A stretch of 64,000 bases of DNA from JAIBJN01 sp963748205 (GTDB lineage: Bacteria > Actinomycetota > Thermoleophilia > Gaiellales > Gaiellaceae), in the NCBI GenBank assembly GCA_963748205.1, contig CAVVIB010000023.1, positions 620,001 through 684,000 of the forward strand, written 5' to 3'. The notes under the pieces are model-generated. The model made no database searches. It worked only from the letters and a program-made list of their open reading frames with translations, and was not told where the DNA came from. Position 1 is the first letter of the stretch. Each line of letters opens with the position of its first letter. Positions 26,937 to 35,030 of the stretch are shown piece after piece. The position numbers and the translations under genes are program-made.

Positions 26937-28460
26937 CTAGCCCGCCCTCGCCCGGTACAGGGCGGGGAGCGTGCGGAGAATCAGCTTCAGGTCGTTCAGC
27001 ATCGACCACGTCGTGACGTAGACGTAGTCGAGCCTGACCATCTCCTCGAACGGGATGTCATCCCGTCCGAGCACCTGCCAGAGGCCGGTGATCCCGGGCT
27101 TCAGGTTGAGACGACGGCGGCGCCAGTCGACGACGTGCTGATCCTCCTCGAGGATGAGGGGACGGGGGCCGACGAGGCTCATCTCGCCACGGACGACGTT
27201 GATGAGCTGCGGCAGCTCGTCGATGGAGAAGCGGCGAAGCCAGCTGCCCGAGCGGGTCACGCGCGGGTCGTTCGGGATCTTGAACATGCGAGGGTCGCCG
27301 CCGTTGCCGTTGTGCTTGTTGAGCGCGGCGAACTCGTGCTTGCGGGAGTCCGCATCCAGATCCATGGTGCGGAACTTGAAGATCTCGAAGGTCTGCTCCG
27401 CGGCGCCCATCCGCAGCTGGCGGAAGAAGACGGGGCCGCGGGAGTCGATCTTGATCCAGACGGCGACGGCGGCGAAGAGCGGCGCGAGAAGCACGAGGCC
27501 GGTGATCGAGAGGATCAGGTCCATCGTCCGCTTGAGCGCCTTCGACGAGCGCGAAAGGCGAAGCGCCGGGAGCCCGATCAGCGGGAGGCCCTCTGCCGTG
27601 TGGATGCCGACGTTCGTCCCGATCACCTCGAAGAAGCGCGGGACGAGGTCGATCTGGATGTCGAGGTCCTTGAGGTCGCGGATCAGGTCGAGCATGTCCT
27701 CGTGCGAGTCGTTCGAGAAGGCGACGATCACGCGCTCGACGTCCAGGATCTGAACCATCTGCGGGAGCTGGTTGAGCCCGCCCAGGAGCGCGATGTCCGA
27801 GAGACTCGAGAGGCGCTCCTTGGGCTGGTCGTCGACGAAGCCGACGAGGTTGAGCCCGTACTCCGGATGCTGCCGGAGCTTCTTGGCCACGAGCTGCCCG
27901 ACGTCGCCGGCGCCCACGATGATCGTGTTCTGGACGTAGGCGAGGTGGCGCCGTGCCACGCCGCGGGCGATCGCCCGGCCGGCCGTGATGACAATGATGG
28001 CGAAGAGCCAGAAGCCGAGGAGGCGCGCGAAACCGGGATCGGCGCGCTGCGTCACCGCGGCGAACGCGAAGAAGAGCCAGCTCCCGACCGTGACCAGGTG
28101 GAGAACCCCGACGAGGTCGTCGGCGGTCGAGTGGTCGGTGCGCTCCTCGTCGAAGTCGTAGAGGCCGTAGAGCTTGGCGACGACGACCCAGGCCGGCAGG
28201 CTGAGGCAGAAGACGAGCAGCTCGAGCTGCGAGCTGACGGCGTCCTGCATGGCGCTCTGCTCGAAGATGACCGTGGCGGCGAGGAAGGCGAGGGTCAGTC
28301 CGACGAGGTCGGCGACCACGAGCATTCGCCGCACGAGCCAGCCGCGCCGCAGGCGCACCGCGCTCGAGCGCCGCCGCTCGAGGATGTGCAGCGTCCTCTG
28401 GTCGAGGACGACCGGCGCCTCACTCGGCCCTGGGCCGACGAAAGGCTCGACAGTGCTCAT
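26937..28460 (-). CDS. exopolysaccharide initiating polyprenyl glycosylphosphotransferase (WcaJ/WbaP type)
   Basis: 507 residues from the ATG at 28460. Four N-terminal helices precede a nucleotide-binding-like central domain (NTIIVGAGDVGQLVAKKLRQHPEYG). The C-terminal bacterial sugar transferase domain contains KRTMDLILSITGLVLLAPLF, FFRQLRMG, FEIFKFRTM, SWLRRFSIDELPQLINVVRGEMSLVGPRP and KPGITGLWQV. It places the first sugar phosphate on undecaprenyl phosphate and so starts synthesis of the repeat unit. It heads the minus-strand operon that runs down to about 19493. Confidence 0.93.
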   Translation of the reverse strand: MSTVEPFVGPGPSEAPVVLDQRTLHILERRRSSAVRLRRGWLVRRMLVVADLVGLTLAFLAATVIFEQSAMQDAVSSQLELLVFCLSLPAWVVVAKLYGLYDFDEERTDHSTADDLVGVLHLVTVGSWLFFAFAAVTQRADPGFARLLGFWLFAIIVITAGRAIARGVARRHLAYVQNTIIVGAGDVGQLVAKKLRQHPEYGLNLVGFVDDQPKERLSSLSDIALLGGLNQLPQMVQILDVERVIVAFSNDSHEDMLDLIRDLKDLDIQIDLVPRFFEVIGTNVGIHTAEGLPLIGLPALRLSRSSKALKRTMDLILSITGLVLLAPLFAAVAVWIKIDSRGPVFFRQLRMGAAEQTFEIFKFRTMDLDADSRKHEFAALNKHNGNGGDPRMFKIPNDPRVTRSGSWLRRFSIDELPQLINVVRGEMSLVGPRPLILEEDQHVVDWRRRRLNLKPGITGLWQVLGRDDIPFEEMVRLDYVYVTTWSMLNDLKLILRTLPALYRARAG

Positions 28461-28540
28461 TTGCTAGGTACCCCCTGGCCTGGGCCTTGTACCTCACCCG
28501 CATGTTGCCGCATTTCCACTCCCCTAGTCGGGACGCCCCC

Positions 28541-28580
28541 CGAACACGCTTCTCCCTAGCGCGTTCGGGCTTGTCCGAAC
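28541..28580 (-). promoter_or_regulatory. two mutually exclusive hairpins upstream of the sugar-phosphate transferase
   Basis: CGAACACGC (28541-28549) can pair with GCGCGTTCG (28559-28567), 9 bp with one wobble. GTTCGG (28563-28568) can instead pair with CCGAAC (28575-28580), a 6-bp stem with a 6-nt loop. Both use the GTTCG stretch, so only one can form at a time. They lie about 80-120 bp upstream of the start codon at 28460, in the 229-bp gene-free stretch, where an attenuator or operator could sit. No peptide or terminator is visible. Confidence 0.3.
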
Positions 28581-28689
28581 CTACAAGTCAACTCAACTAC
28601 CAGCAATGAACGAATGGACGGCCCGCGCGCCCGGTTTCTTCCACCATGCTGGACTTTCGACTAGGCTCAAACGCGACGTGGCGCCCCGG

Positions 28690-29823
28690 TCAGCCGATAA
28701 CGGCCCCGAGCGCGATCATCAGAACCGGGACGACCAGCACGCCGAGCGTGAACGCCGCCAGCCGCGCCCTCGTGCGCGTGATCGCGGTCTGCGTCGTCCA
28801 GAGCGCGCTCCACACCGCCGGGTACGCAAGCGCGAGGAGCAGGATGCTGAGGGAGCCCGCCGCGATCACCTCGGCGAGCACGACGCGGACGGCGGCGGGG
28901 GAGTCGAGCGCGAAGGCGGCGAGCATCGTGTCGCCGAGCGTCGTGATGTTCGCGCCCATGATGTAGGGGAGGACGTACTCCTGTCTGACCATCTTCTTGG
29001 CCACGAGCGGGACGAGGATCGTCAGCGCGACGGAGACGGACATCGTCACGAGCGCGACCGCCGAGCCGAGCGCGAACATCGGCCACTTGCGGCGCAGCCA
29101 GGCGGGCCGACGCGAGACGCGGTCGTCGTCGATGCCGGGCAGCGCGGTGTCGATGAGCTTGAAGGCGAGCAGCAGGACGCCGATGCCGCCGAGGAAGACG
29201 AGCGGCGCCGGCAGGTCCTTCGCCCACTCGACGATGTCCCCGTAGACGAAGTCGATCAGGTCGACGAAGCTGGCGGGGAAGCCGAGCTCGAGGTTGGAGT
29301 ACGGCTCCCACGAGAGGAGCAGCGCACCGAGCACGGCGGCGGGCAGGTAGACGACCGCGGTCGCCGTGAGCGCGAGCACGGCGGTCGAGACCGGCGCGCG
29401 CCGGTGGCCCTCGGCCGCGCGCGCGGCGTAGATGACCGCGACGACGAGGACGACGAAGGCCGCGCCGAGGCGCGAGCCCGTGAGCATGGTGAAGCCCTCG
29501 AGCTCGGAGAGGCCGCGCGCGCCTCCCGACTCCTCACCGACGGCGACGAGCGTGAGCGAGGTCGCCGCGATCGGCGAGCCCGAGAGGACGAGCAGGGCGC
29601 CGAGCCAGCCCAGGCCGAGCGTCGAGAGCGCGTTCTCGACGAGCACGCTGCCCGACTGGAGGATGCCGAGCGCGGCCGCCCCCGTCTTCATCAGCTGGAG
29701 GGCGCCGACGAAGAGGAAGAGCCCGGCCACCAGCGCGGCCGCGCGCCGCAGCGTCGGGAGAAGGGGCGGACGGCGCCGTGCCACGGTCGCTCCGGTGTCC
29801 TCGGCTCGTGCGGACGCGGTCAC
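28690..29823 (-). CDS. Na+/phosphate symporter-like (NptA/PF02690-type) membrane protein
   Basis: 377 residues from a GTG at 29823; the frame extends upstream but that part is unlikely to be coding. Two related halves each contain a hydrophobic repeat: LMKTGAAALG...LVENALSTLGLGWLGALLVLSGSPIAATSLTLVAVG, and LVAKKMVRQEYVLPYIMGANITTLGDTMLAAF. The QSGS / GANITT-type segments resemble the inverted-repeat QSSS-like signature of Na/Pi cotransporters. It is divergent from the nucleotidyltransferase gene across the second operator-like site. Substrate not proven. Confidence 0.6.
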   Translation of the reverse strand: MTASARAEDTGATVARRRPPLLPTLRRAAALVAGLFLFVGALQLMKTGAAALGILQSGSVLVENALSTLGLGWLGALLVLSGSPIAATSLTLVAVGEESGGARGLSELEGFTMLTGSRLGAAFVVLVVAVIYAARAAEGHRRAPVSTAVLALTATAVVYLPAAVLGALLLSWEPYSNLELGFPASFVDLIDFVYGDIVEWAKDLPAPLVFLGGIGVLLLAFKLIDTALPGIDDDRVSRRPAWLRRKWPMFALGSAVALVTMSVSVALTILVPLVAKKMVRQEYVLPYIMGANITTLGDTMLAAFALDSPAAVRVVLAEVIAAGSLSILLLALAYPAVWSALWTTQTAITRTRARLAAFTLGVLVVPVLMIALGAVIG

Positions 29824-29829
29824 GCTCTT

Positions 29830-29860
29830 TACACTTCTAGGACACTCCTGTGAGAGTGTC
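29830..29860 (+). promoter_or_regulatory. operator-like site 2 (ACACT/AGTGT array), inverted copy of site 1
   Basis: Boxes ACACT (29831-29835), ACACT (29842-29846) and AGTGT (29855-29859) have start-to-start distances of 11 and 13 bp, the mirror image of site 1 at 14861-14891. The reverse complement matches site 1 at 23 of 31 positions, including AGGAGTGTC in the middle and all three boxes. It lies between two divergent genes and covers the GTG start at 29850, so a bound protein could block initiation on one or both strands. Confidence 0.55.
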
Positions 29861-30863
29861 AAACGAAAACCTCTGGGAGAGCGTCGATCGGCTCATCGGG
29901 ACGGCGCCCGACGAGCGGGCGCTCACCGTGCACCGGCTCGAGCCGCTGGAGGCCCGGCGGCTCCGTGCGCTCGGCCGGGACGTCCCGGAGGAGGCGGCGG
30001 AGTCCGAGCGGCTCGGCGCGGCGTTCGCGCTCGCTGCGGAGGCGCACCTCGCGCGTGCCCGCGCAGCCGTCGAGGGGCCGCTCGTCGTCGTCAAGGGCCC
30101 GGAGGTCGCGGCGCTCTATCCCGACCCGGCCACGCGCGTCTCGCGTGACGTCGACCTCGTCGCGCCCGATCCCGAAGCCGCGCAGCGGCAGCTGCTCGCC
30201 GCCGGGTTCGCGGAGGCGGGGAGCGCCGACTACTACGCCGACGCGGCGCACCTGGTCCCGCTCGCCTGGCCGGGGCTGCCGGTGGAGGTCGAGGTGCACG
30301 GCCGGCCGAACTGGCCGCCGTGGCTCCAGGCGCCCTCCGCGGAGGCGCTGCTGGAAGGAGCCGTGCCGTCCGCGACCGGCGTCGACGGCCTGCTGGCGCC
30401 CGCGCCCGAGCGACATGCGCTCGTGCTGGCCGCGCACGCGTGGACGCACGGTCCGCTCACGCGCCTGCGCGACCTCCTCGACGTCGCGCTCATGACCGCC
30501 GAGGCCGACCGGGCGGAGATCGAGCGCCTTGCCGCGGCGTGGGGGATGACGAGGCTCTGGCGGACGACCGACGCGATCGCGGCCGCGCTCTTCCTCGGCG
30601 CGCCGCAGCCGCGCCCGCTACGCACCTGGGCGCGCAACCTCTCCGAGGCCCGGGAGCGCACCGTTTTCGAGCAGCACGTCGCCCGCTGGGTCGGCTGGCA
30701 CGCGGCGCTCCCGCGGCGGCGCGCCGTGCGGGCGACGGTCGACGAGCTCCGCGACGACCTGACGCCCGAGCGGGGCGAAAGCTGGGGCAGCAAGGTCCGC
30801 CGCTCGGGCCGTGCCGTTCGGAACGCGTTCGTGCCCCGGTCGAAGCACGAGCGCGGGCGCTAG
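29850..30863 (+). CDS. nucleotidyltransferase (NTP_transf_5 type), lasso-cluster tailoring candidate
   Basis: 337 residues from a GTG at 29850 (a GTG at 29856 is in frame). The family core is PLVVVKGPEVAALYP near residues 78-91 and SRDVDLVAPDP at 99-108, with the metal-binding DxD at Asp100/Asp102. Helical C-terminal parts follow. Homologues occur in Bacillales lasso clusters of the paeninodin/pseudomycoidin type beside the peptide kinase. Here the gene converges with the B2 protease gene, ending 4 bp inside it. A role in modifying the phosphorylated peptide is inference from that synteny. Confidence 0.75.
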   Translation: MRVSNENLWESVDRLIGTAPDERALTVHRLEPLEARRLRALGRDVPEEAAESERLGAAFALAAEAHLARARAAVEGPLVVVKGPEVAALYPDPATRVSRDVDLVAPDPEAAQRQLLAAGFAEAGSADYYADAAHLVPLAWPGLPVEVEVHGRPNWPPWLQAPSAEALLEGAVPSATGVDGLLAPAPERHALVLAAHAWTHGPLTRLRDLLDVALMTAEADRAEIERLAAAWGMTRLWRTTDAIAAALFLGAPQPRPLRTWARNLSEARERTVFEQHVARWVGWHAALPRRRAVRATVDELRDDLTPERGESWGSKVRRSGRAVRNAFVPRSKHERGR

Positions 30864-31264
30864 CTGAAGCGGGCGAGCTCCTCGTGGCCGCTGCGGCCCG
30901 GGGGCGGCCCGACGTCGACCCCGCCCAGCTCGACCCACGCATGCGCGTCCTTGTCGGTCGGCCGGGCGGGGAGCCCGATGACGAGCTCGGCGTCGTCGTC
31001 CTGCTCGTGCAGAAGCCGGTAGAGGACGAGCGCGTTCACGAGGCAGCGAGGCCGCCGGCCGCCGATCCTGAGGCTGCGGTCGACGGCGTGGCTGAGCTTC
31101 GCCGCCGAGTGGCGGTCGCGCCTCGGCGAGCCGGCCTCCCCGAGGCGGGCGACGAACGCCGGCAGCGGCTCGCGCCGCAGCCCGACGAGGACGCGCGCGA
31201 GCAGCGCCCAGATGCGGAGGGCGAGCGCGGCCTTGGCACGGAGGGGGAGCGGGGCCTCAGACAC
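30860..31264 (-). CDS. lasso peptide biosynthesis B2 protein (leader peptidase, transglutaminase-like)
   Basis: 134 residues from a GTG at 31264 (a longer frame starts upstream but overlaps the kinase gene deeply). The Cys protease triad fits Cys74 in RCLVNALVLYRLL, His108 in DAHAWVEL, and Asp117 in GGVDVG. This is the typical stand-alone B2 domain that removes the leader peptide before macrolactam closure. Its partner for leader binding is the PqqD-like protein at 33918-34193. Start overlaps the kinase stop by 8 bp. Confidence 0.85.
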   Translation of the reverse strand: MSEAPLPLRAKAALALRIWALLARVLVGLRREPLPAFVARLGEAGSPRRDRHSAAKLSHAVDRSLRIGGRRPRCLVNALVLYRLLHEQDDDAELVIGLPARPTDKDAHAWVELGGVDVGPPPGRSGHEELARFS

Positions 31265-32147
31265 CGGCGAGCACCAGGTCGACATGGTGGTCGATCGACG
31301 CGAGGTCGAGCGGTCTGCGCAGGCGCAGGACCGGAACCGCGCCGGCGGCGAGGTCGGTGACGCCGGCGAAGGAGCGCGCAACGTCTTCCTCGATCGGCAG
31401 GCGGAAGCTGAGCGCCCACAGATCGCGGATGGCGTCGCCCCGATGGACGGGCTCCAGCGCGGCCTCCTTGTCGGAGACGTCCAGGAAGACGACGGCGCGC
31501 ACCGGCACCGGCTCGCAGTCGCCGGGCGCCTCGAGCGCGTAGTGCACGCGGTCCTCGCTCTCGCCGACGCGCCGCACGGAGGGGAGCTCGAGCTCAGCGG
31601 CGACGTCGTGGCGCAGGCGCAGCATGGCGGGCCCGGGCACGACCGCCGGCTGCGGCCCGAGCCGGACGCACGTCGTGTCCTCGCTCAGCACCCGGTGCCC
31701 GGCCCGGTGGAACGCCGCCGCCATGGTCGTCTTCCCGTAGGTCCGCGGTGCCGCGACGATGACCGCGCCGCCGTCGGCCTCCACCGCGGCCGCGTGGAGC
31801 GGCAGGTCGCCGCGCGCCAGAAAGCAGAGGAGGGAGGGGATGCCCCAGAGCCGCTCCTCCCGGCGGATGCCGCCGTCGGCGGGCACGTCGATCCGGCCCA
31901 CGGACGGGTCGACGGAGAACCAGCCCCCGTCGCCGATCCAGAGCCGGAAGCTCTCCCCGTCCGAGTAGAGGCGCGCCTCGAGCGGCAGCTCGGGGGTCGG
32001 TTCCCATTCGACCAGGAGCGCGTCCTCCGGCCGCGGGCCCTCGTCCGCGGGCGCAGCGATCTCGAGCGGATCGCCGCGTCCCTCGCGCAGATACTCGAGC
32101 GGCACCGAGGAGGTCACCTCGAACCCGTAGCACGCGCCGTCGCTCAC
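31257..32147 (-). CDS. HPr kinase-like protein (candidate lasso peptide kinase)
   Basis: 296 residues from a GTG at 32147. HprK-related features: LPLHAAAVEADGG (His118), a P-loop region APRTYGKTT at 133-141, and LSEDTTCVRLGPQPAVVPGPAMLRLR. The first P-loop position is Ala rather than Gly. In paeninodin-type clusters such kinases phosphorylate the C-terminal Ser of the precursor; the precursor here also ends in Ser. The GTGA overlap with the cyclase gene supports co-translation. Kinase activity on this peptide is inferred. Confidence 0.75.
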   Translation of the reverse strand: MSDGACYGFEVTSSVPLEYLREGRGDPLEIAAPADEGPRPEDALLVEWEPTPELPLEARLYSDGESFRLWIGDGGWFSVDPSVGRIDVPADGGIRREERLWGIPSLLCFLARGDLPLHAAAVEADGGAVIVAAPRTYGKTTMAAAFHRAGHRVLSEDTTCVRLGPQPAVVPGPAMLRLRHDVAAELELPSVRRVGESEDRVHYALEAPGDCEPVPVRAVVFLDVSDKEAALEPVHRGDAIRDLWALSFRLPIEEDVARSFAGVTDLAAGAVPVLRLRRPLDLASIDHHVDLVLAGV

Positions 32148-33910
32148 GCGAACAGCTCCAGGTACGCGTGCGCGCGCGCCAGGTCGTAGGCCCAGAGGAG
32201 CTCGACGACGTTCAGGTCGCGCGCGTCGATTCGCTCGGCGAGCCGCCCGTAGTTCACGCCGGCGATGCGCGCCTCGGAGGCCAGCGCCCAGCGGCGCAGG
32301 CCGTCGTAGTCGGCGGTGCGGAGCGCGAAGTCGTTGAAGTACGTCTTGTCGGTTCGGTCGAGGAGCGCGTCCGGCAGACGTCCGCGCACGCTCTCCCGCA
32401 GGAGGCTCTTGGGGAGCGCGTTCGGGAACTTGATCTCGGCGGGGAGGGAGAGCGCGAACTCCCAGAGGTCGACGTCGACGAGCGGCCGGCGAACATGCAC
32501 GCCGCAGGCGGCGGCGACGATCGCGTCGGCATCGAACGAGTAGGCGCCCACCCCGACGAGCGGCGCGAGCTGGTGCTCGAGCCAGCGGCGGCGCGCCGGC
32601 CGGGCGAGGTCGGGCCGCGGCTCCGGCGAGCCCGCCGCGTCCTGGTCGACCCACTCGGGCAGCTGGCGGTAGTCCTCGCGCCGCCGCGCCCGCAGGTAGC
32701 CGAGCGCGAGCCGCGGCGAGACGAGCGACGGGCCCGCGCGCTGGGCGATCACCTTCCACGAGGCCCCGCGGGCGCGCTGGTCGCGGACCCAGGCGGCCGA
32801 CGCGCGGGCGCGGCCGTGCAGCACGAGGTGCCCGATCAGGTGCTGGCCGAACGTGAAGACCCACTCGGCCATCTCGCCCGTGAGGACGTTGCGCGCCCCG
32901 AGCTCCCGCGCAACGCGGTAGTTCTCGGCCAGCTCAGGGATCGACATCGTGTCGACCGGGCCGTCGAGGAGGTCGACCCAGTGCTGGACGTCGTCCAGGG
33001 GGCGCGAGGTCGGCGTGTAGGCGTGCAGCCGTAGCCCGAGGTGGTCGGTGACGAGCTCGATCCACTCCGACTCGTCCACGCCCGGGTCCTCCGGATAGAC
33101 GGAGGAGACCGCGAGCAGCGGGTCGCCCGTCAGCTCGCGCGTTCGCGACGCGGCGTACGCGGCGATGGTCGGCGAGTCGATCCCGCCGGAGAGAGAGACG
33201 GCATCCGCGCCCGTGAGGCTGCGGTGGACGGCCCGTTCGACGAGCGCCGAGAGCTGCTCGCGGGCCTCGGGCACCGTGACCTTCGCGGTCTCGAGGAGCG
33301 GCTCCGGGTCCCAGAAGCGGCGGAAGGAGACGGGGCCGTCTGCGACGGTCGCCGTCGATGCGCGCGGGAAGCGGTCGACGCCGCGGAGCATCGTCCCCCG
33401 CGCGTCGAAACGGCCGAAGAACATCGCCTCCACGGCCTCGACGTCGGGCTCGCGCGCGATGCCGGCGCCGGCGGCGACCTGCTTGCCCTCGGTCGCGGCG
33501 ACGAGCCCGTCCTCGCTCTCGCGGTGGAAGAGCGGCGCGAGCCCGAGGTGGTCGCGGAAGACGACGAGCTTCGTCCCGTCCGTCCAGGCCCCGGCGAAGA
33601 CTCCGCGCAGGCGCGCGGGCGCGTCCTCGCCCCAGGCGTCGAACGCAGCCAGGGCCGCGACGGCCGGGTCGCCCTCGAGGCCGAGCTCGGCGGCGTTGTC
33701 GAGCGTCCCCGTGACGACCGCCGCGCGGCCGTCGGCGGACGCGAGCCAGGCATCGCGGAGCTCCGCCGCATTCGAGACGCCGAGCGAGACCGAGCCGAGC
33801 GTCCGCACGTCGAGCTCCTCGCCGCGGTGGGGAGCCGCGCGCAGGGCCCGCTCGACGGCGCCGCCGTCGGGCGTCGCGCTCGTGTGGTGGACGACGGCGA
33901 TCGAGCCCAC
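32144..33910 (-). CDS. lasso peptide macrolactam synthetase (asparagine synthetase-like cyclase, protein C)
   Basis: 588 residues from the codon at 33910. It has the AsnB two-domain shape, but the N-terminus is MGSIAVVHH with no Cys2, so the glutaminase is not functional, as expected for lasso cyclases. The ATP-binding motif is SLSGGIDSPTIAAYAASR near residue 240, followed by EMAEWVFTFGQH and DLWEFALSLPAEIKFPNALPKSLLRE. The enzyme adenylates an Asp/Glu side chain, which the new N-terminus attacks to close the ring. It lies between the PqqD-like and kinase genes. Confidence 0.88.
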   Translation of the reverse strand: MGSIAVVHHTSATPDGGAVERALRAAPHRGEELDVRTLGSVSLGVSNAAELRDAWLASADGRAAVVTGTLDNAAELGLEGDPAVAALAAFDAWGEDAPARLRGVFAGAWTDGTKLVVFRDHLGLAPLFHRESEDGLVAATEGKQVAAGAGIAREPDVEAVEAMFFGRFDARGTMLRGVDRFPRASTATVADGPVSFRRFWDPEPLLETAKVTVPEAREQLSALVERAVHRSLTGADAVSLSGGIDSPTIAAYAASRTRELTGDPLLAVSSVYPEDPGVDESEWIELVTDHLGLRLHAYTPTSRPLDDVQHWVDLLDGPVDTMSIPELAENYRVARELGARNVLTGEMAEWVFTFGQHLIGHLVLHGRARASAAWVRDQRARGASWKVIAQRAGPSLVSPRLALGYLRARRREDYRQLPEWVDQDAAGSPEPRPDLARPARRRWLEHQLAPLVGVGAYSFDADAIVAAACGVHVRRPLVDVDLWEFALSLPAEIKFPNALPKSLLRESVRGRLPDALLDRTDKTYFNDFALRTADYDGLRRWALASEARIAGVNYGRLAERIDARDLNVVELLWAYDLARAHAYLELFA

Positions 33911-33917
33911 GGCTCGG

Positions 33918-34193
33918 TCAGCCCGCGATCAGGTCGCGCTCGCGGAGGTCGGCGAGGAAGCGCTCCGTCTCGTCCGCCAGGTCGTCGGGAGGATCCTCGA
34001 GGCCCTCGCGCAGGTCGCCGACCAGCGCATCGAAGTCCCGTTCGCCGTCGATCAGGCTCCAGATGAGGGAGCCGACCTCGTTGAGCCCGTGGTATTCGCC
34101 CGAGTCGAGGTGGAGGAGCACGCCGCCGCCCTCGCCCGCGAGCTCGCGGTAGACGACGTTCGGGTTCCGCCGGATGACCCCGTCCTCGACCAT
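33918..34193 (-). CDS. PqqD-like RiPP recognition element (lasso B1)
   Basis: 91 residues from the ATG at 34193. PqqD-family winged helix: IRRNPNVVYRELAGEGGGVLLHLDSGEYHGLNEVGSLIWSLIDG, then DFDALVGDLRE and ETERFLADLRERDLI. The family binds the leader of a ribosomal peptide and presents it to the processing enzymes. Its start is 3 bp from the permease stop, within the operon. Split B1 and B2 proteins are usual in actinobacterial lasso clusters. Confidence 0.88.
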   Translation of the reverse strand: MVEDGVIRRNPNVVYRELAGEGGGVLLHLDSGEYHGLNEVGSLIWSLIDGERDFDALVGDLREGLEDPPDDLADETERFLADLRERDLIAG

Positions 34194-34195
34194 GG

Positions 34196-35030
34196 TCAAT
34201 AGAGACCCAGGGTGCCCTGGCGGCGCTCGCGCCGCAACGCGGCGCGGAACGCGTAGACGCCGAGCGTCAGCGAGACCACCGAGAGCGGAACGAGGATCGC
34301 CACGGCGCGGCCCACGCCGTCCCAGCCCGTGCCGGCGAGGAGCGGCTCGCGCATCCCGTCGACCGCGATCGTGATCGGGTTGAACTCGGCAATCGAGGCG
34401 ACCCAGCCGGGCAGCACGTCGAGCGGGTAGAAGGCGCCGGAGAAGAGGACGAGGACGGTCGATCCCAGCCCGACGAGGCCGGAGCCGCGGCGGAACGTGA
34501 GCGTCGCGCCGGCGCTCACGACCCCGAGCCCCCAGACGAACGGGATGAAGACCAGCAGCACGACGAGCGCCGGCACGAGCCCGTTCGCATGGAAGTCGAG
34601 CCCGAACGCGAGCGCGATGATCACCAGGAAGACGGCGGTGCGGATCGGGATGTAGATGAGGTCGTAGACGACGGAGCCGAGCTGGATCGTCGCCGGGCTC
34701 GTCGGCGTCATGAGCAGCGACTCGAGCGTGCCCGCGAACTGCTCCTGCTGCATCCCGATCGCGACCCGGCCCGAGAGCGAGCGAGAGGAACGCCGAGATG
34801 GCGATGCCGACGGCGACGAACTCCAGGTAGGTCGTCGGCGTGCCTCCGAAGGACGGGAGCTTCGCCGGGTCGACCATGAGGCCGACGAAGTAGAACATGA
34901 AGGCCTGGAGGGCGAGGCCGACCCAGTCGCCGACGAAGGGCAGCCGGTAGCTCCAGGCGACGATGAAGTCCCGCCGGACGAACGCAGGCAGCTTGCGGAG
35001 CTCGCCCGCGAGGTGGGTGGCGGTCGTCAT
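34196..35030 (-). CDS. ABC-2-type exporter permease (frameshifted)
   Basis: The ATG at 35030 gives TTATHLAGELRKLPAFVRRDFIVAWSYRLPFVGDWVGLALQAFMFYFVGLMV. At about 34770-34775 (CGGCCC) one extra base moves the frame; GRVAIGMQQEQFAGTLESLLMTPTSP then continues to the stop at 34196. About six helices are seen across both parts. The EQFAGTLESLLMTPTS loop is typical of ABC-2 permeases. It overlaps the ATPase stop by 4 bp and should form the peptide exporter with it. Confidence 0.78.

Noticed and set aside
1..28460. Exosortase/PEP-CTERM system
   Set aside because: Several partner-like genes are present (amidotransferase, acyl ligase, FemAB), but no exosortase or PEP-CTERM sorting signal was found in the window.
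28606..29853. 415-residue open frame on the + strand over the NptA-like gene
   Set aside because: Composition (Arg/Glu/Asp/His rich) is that of a shadow; the minus-strand frame has regular membrane helices.
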